A stretch of DNA of 64,000 nt from Isoetes taiwanensis (Eukaryota; Streptophyta; Lycopodiopsida; Isoetales; Isoetaceae), in assembly GCA_021234155.1 (NCBI GenBank), contig JAJEKV010000013.1, positions 1,191,787 to 1,255,786 on the forward strand, read 5' to 3'. The position numbers were made by a program, and so were the translations under genes. Under the pieces are notes generated by a model. The model did not search any database. It was given only the letters and a program-made list of their open reading frames with translations, and had not been told where the DNA came from. Positions 60,861 to 64,000 of the stretch are shown here, one piece after another. Position 1 is the stretch's first letter; the number at the start of each line of letters is the position of its first letter.

Positions 60861-62887
60861 TTATTGTCTAAATTCCATATCCCCAATGGTTTACCCCCTT
60901 TTATTTTAGGGTTTCACTTTAGGGTTATTTTAGGGTTCTAAAGAGCAGCAGAGGAAGATGCTGCTCCAACATATCTCCCAATCATCCGCTAAGCTTCATT
61001 GCTCGAAGTTGAAGGCCCCTCCCCGTTGTGGACCTCGAAGTTGTGAGCTATTTTCTTTAAAACCTTTTTACCTTTTGCAATACCTTATATATAGTTGATA
61101 GCGGCAACGTGAAGGAGATGAGTAAGCGCCGGTGAAAGATAAAGCGACAATCATCGACAATCATGACAATAATTTTCTCTACAAAGAAGTTTTAGACCTA
61201 GATACCAAGTAGTTTTAAGACCAGCCCGCTACTCTCGGCTCAATTCCTAATCATCGCAATGACCGACCTCAAAGACAAATTGGTTTCGCCGGCCATTCTC
61301 ATGAGTTTTGGTTGGTTTGCTTTATCTTCTAAGTATAAGCCTTCAGTTTCTAAATTGAAGGGGAACTTCAAATCGGACGACATGTGGAAATCCACGGGTT
61401 GATCTTGGTGATGTGGGGAGAACCCAAATTCCTTTCCATCCCTTTAAACTTGAGCTTTGCTAAAGAGGATTCTTTAATGTTAATTTGTTTCCATAAACTA
61501 GATTTCTTTGCTCTGGAACAGCCCGGTTGGGTGGAGAGCTTAGCCGTGAAGGTTGGACCTTGTGGATTATTTGTTGGTTGATCTCATTCTTTGACTCTGT
61601 TTTGTTATAAAATTTTGATGTCGATCGTGACGGGGAGGAGCCGTGGTCACGGAAATGGTAGCCACCTCATTCGGTAGTTCCTTTCGCCAATTTTTTTTTT
61701 TGCGTAATACAAGCATTATGCTTCACGTGTTAGAGGTTCCACGCCTTTGGTCAAGATTGGCTTGTCTTTGTTCGGACTAATTCGCACAATTTTAATGGTG
61801 AGCCTAAACGGAGAAATTTGGCCAATGCGGCATATTTATTCTACCCTCTCATCTTTACAGAGACATCTATTTTTGTCATAGAAAAGGCCTATTGGTCATA
61901 CAGGATCTCCGGCAAGATTTATTGGGGAGAAGTCACACGTAAGTGAAGATGTGATTTGCATTGCGTGTAATTTTGTAGTCAAGAAGGAAATAACGGGAAA
62001 TAACGGAAAGCTTGCCGCAGTATGATCGAACTCTTTTGGTTAAGAAGTACTTGTAAGTTTATGATTGGGTTTTTCTTTTCTTAGGAATTGAACGCTGAAT
62101 CTCCAATCTGCTCACTCTGCATTCTTAGTATTTGTGTATGTTTAATGGTTAAAAATTCTTATCCGTTGAAGAATATCCAAGTCTTTGGTTTTCATGACCA
62201 TTTTGAGTATTTAAGGTTCATTTTTGTCTGAATATTTTTGCTCGTGAAGCATTCTGTCTTCAAAGAATTTCGTAGATGATAATAAACTTAAAAGCAGCAA
62301 CTAGTCTTTTTATTGTTGTCAATGATGCAACTAGTTTTTAAGTCTTTGTGGTCTTTAGTGTACGTTAATAAATCTTTTTTTCCTTTTCTCTTTGGAGATA
62401 GAATGTTAATATGTATTGTGCCATTTATAAAATAGATACCAAATTGCAGCACATACGGACAGTCCTTGCCCAAAGCTGAAACCCAACTCAGCGGTGTCAA
62501 AGTCTGGGTTTTTAAAAGTTTCTGTGCAAACCTATGCAGGAGGACTGTGGCACATGTGGTTTGACAGATTTTTCAGGCTGATTCCTGTAGAATCTTGTTC
62601 AGGAGACTAGCTTGTGCCTTTTCTACCATTATAAATGGTTGCCTAACCCAAAGCTATATGCATGTATTGATGTATGCAACTTGGACAAAAAACAACAAGG
62701 ATTTAACTGTTTGTTCATTATTAATAAATTCTATTATTACATGCTACCTCATGTATTAATATTGATATTGGTATAATATTATATGTCTAATTCTATGCAA
62801 TGTTTTCGTTTCCATAATTTGAGCACCTCTAGTTTGTTAGATTTGTGAGGCTATAATATACCATCCATCATTAGAGTATTAGGTAAT
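60861..62887. other. Gene-free interval inside the CACTA element
   Basis: No recognised coding region. A 65-codon ORF at 61384-61581 and short open segments near 61.2-61.7 kb have no family motif. Confidence 0.4.
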
Positions 62888-63209
62888 GTCTATATCTACA
62901 CCCCCACACCATCCTTAAGGCCCCGAAGGGGCCAAAATTTTTTTTAGTTAACACAAACCATTAACACACAAACTATTGCATTTGACACATTTAAATTAAA
63001 ATCCCCCTTAAACCCCCTTTGGTTTGGGTGCATATTCACACGGGGGGTTACGTAGGGCAGCGAGAGCCTCAAAAAATTTATAATACATGTACAAAATTAA
63101 CACCATTAAGTACATTCTCTCAAACCTTATAGTATTTTGCAAACATTAATATACAGTATATAAAAATTTGTACATGCATACCCCACAAACGAGGATTGCT
63201 ATGTACGAC
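62888..63209 (+). repeat. Repeat family A, copy 3 (left arm and centre)
   Basis: Starts GTCTATATCTACACCCCCAC as copy 1 does. Left arm (CCATTGCATTTGACACATTT, TTTGGTTTGGGTGCATATTC) and most of the centre are present, ending at CTATGTACGACT. The final codons and stop of the minus-strand CACTA gene (63199) lie in it. Confidence 0.85.
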
Positions 63210-63951
63210 TCAATAAAGATAATGGCCAAATGATCACTGAGTTTATCGCATCCTTGAATGTCGTAAGTTCGCTTGTTGGATACAACAACTGATCATTCAA
63301 GTGTCCAGGATTTATGCCTTGAACCATAATAGAAGCATTACCATTACCAATTGGTTGACAGTGACAAGTTTTCTTTGGATCTAACGAGAAAATCCTTCCA
63401 TGTCCAATGACTGATTTATTTCTCAAATCAAGAATTTGGACTTCGTTGTTTTCCTGTAATAAATGGACCAAGAAAATGTCACATGTTATTTTTGAAAAGT
63501 TCAAAAAATCAAAGCATAGATATAGATGTTACCTGTAAATCCTTTTGGACATGTTTTGTTGGCAAACACTGTTTTTTAAACTTGGGAATTGCACTTCCCT
63601 AATATTCAAAATATAAATTACAATTAACGAAATTCTCATAGTTCATTAAATAGATGCTACTTTACCTGGCTTCCAATGGATGCTTCTTTGTTGATCACTT
63701 TCCTCATGGCCTGTATAGTTATTATATAAAGGGTTGATGACATTAAATGAGCAAGAACAATCGTTCGAGTCGAGATGGTTTACTTACCTGGCTTCCAACA
63801 GATGCCTCTTTACGAATCACTTTTCCTATAGCCTGCATATTTTTTATATAAAAGATCAATGATATGAAGTGAGTAATAGCAACCAATAAAGATAATTTCG
63901 CAGTACCTGGCTTCCAACTGATGCTTCCTTGTTAATCATTTTTCTTGCAAC
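63199..63951 (-). CDS. CACTA-type transposase-associated protein, 3' exons (partial)
   Basis: Five minus-strand exons with GT-AG borders, all phase 0: 63951-63907, 63832-63788, 63710-63666, 63598-63533 and 63453-63199. The first three are 45 bp each and read (A/V)xxK(V/M)IxKEAS(V/I)GSQ. The fourth reads GSAIPKFKKQCLPTK and on. The last reads VQILDLRNKSVIGHGRIFSL, then DPKK, then NDQLLYPTSELTTFKDAINS and WPLSLL. That matches the plant En/Spm-associated C-terminal region (L.....VA.G...S.DP..., then L.RP, then AxGxxxxWP). The TAG stop falls inside repeat A, so the original C-terminus may be altered. The 5' exons lie outside the window. The function in transposition is inferred from family resemblance only. 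Confidence 0.65.
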
Positions 63952-64000
63952 CTACGTAATTAATTTGTAAAGGATTGATGGCATAGAAAAATGCAAAAAT
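63661..64000 (-). repeat. ~120-bp tandem repeat containing one micro-exon per unit
   Basis: Each unit has a 45-bp exon (ends at 63666, 63788 and 63907, spacing 122 and 119 bp) and about 75 bp of related intron (TATATAAAGGGTTGATGACA, TATATAAAAGATCAATGATA, TTTGTAAAGGATTGATGGCA). The array runs to, and probably past, the window end. Confidence 0.85.

Larger units (their letters stand above)
60141..64000 (-). mobile_element. CACTA (En/Spm) transposon, one terminus and internal gene, running off the right edge
   Basis: The terminus CACTACTACAAAAATAGG at 60141 matches plant CACTA inverted repeats. AAA at 60138-60140 is the candidate 3-bp target duplication. About 60165-60540 is packed with subterminal motifs, GTGCCATT(T/C)AAGTG(ACATG) and GTGCCATAAGTATGGCAT, in about a dozen degenerate copies, as CACTA elements have for transposase binding. 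A CACTA-type gene on the minus strand lies at 63199-63951+. Repeats B (60727) and A (62888) lie within. The opposite terminus is beyond base 64000, so extent is inferred. Confidence 0.8.

Noticed and set aside
1-64000. CRISPR arrays, operons, ribosome-binding sites, replication origins
   Set aside because: Introns, plant transposons and eukaryotic tRNA signals show nuclear plant DNA; none of these prokaryotic features is present.

Overview
The window is nuclear DNA of a land plant with a repeat-rich genome. It holds spliceosomal introns with GT-AG borders (and one GC-AG), a plant PEX2, a LAZ1-family protein, RER1, a plastid CP12-like N-terminus, a PPR remnant, a tRNA-Leu with internal Pol III boxes, and many nested, decayed plant transposons. 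The protein sequences are divergent from flowering-plant versions as I remember them, and gene spacing is wide. A fern, gymnosperm or other large-genome plant is plausible, but the sequence alone does not decide this.

Layout. 1-657 (+) carries the last three exons of PEX2. 0.7-24.3 kb is gene-poor: a gypsy gag remnant (6.0-6.6 kb, -), short tandem duplications, a 70-bp tandem repeat next to a G-rich E2F-like cluster (7.8-8.3 kb), a small MITE-like element (8.9 kb), a Helitron replicase remnant (9.6-10.4 kb, -), a PPR pseudogene (12.8-13.2 kb), two copies each of repeat families here called A and B, an unrecognised decayed coding block (16.6-17.3 kb), an unrecognised lysine/arginine-rich ORF pair (19.1-19.7 kb) and a tRNA-derived SINE (21.6 kb, -). 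24.3-28.6 kb (-) is a complete eight-exon LAZ1/TMEM184-family gene with one or two frame disruptions. 28.6-37.8 kb shows no recognisable gene. 37.9-40.6 kb (-) is a fossil chromovirus with a second SINE copy inside its integrase. 41.8-43.1 kb is another unrecognised decayed block.

46.0-48.7 kb is the second gene cluster: RER1 (+, three exons), tRNA-Leu(AAG) (+), and a CP12-like ORF (-) that keeps only the N-terminal half of CP12. 50.5-52.7 kb has a 350-440 bp tandem duplication, an LTR end followed by a tRNA-iMet primer-binding site, and a 130-bp tandem duplication. 56.4-60.1 kb (-) is a Tat-like Ty3/gypsy pol region broken by single-base shifts in homopolymers. Its gag is cut at 60141 by the terminus of a CACTA transposon, which runs off the right edge and carries a multi-exon gene (-) with three tandem 45-bp micro-exons.

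The intact genes are unrelated housekeeping genes: peroxisome import, Golgi-to-ER retrieval, vacuolar/tonoplast homeostasis and Leu translation. They do not form a pathway or cluster. The notable content is the repeat biology: nested insertions, the micro-exon array, SINE and inverted-repeat families, and an unusual Helitron type. I found no convincing new multi-gene system.
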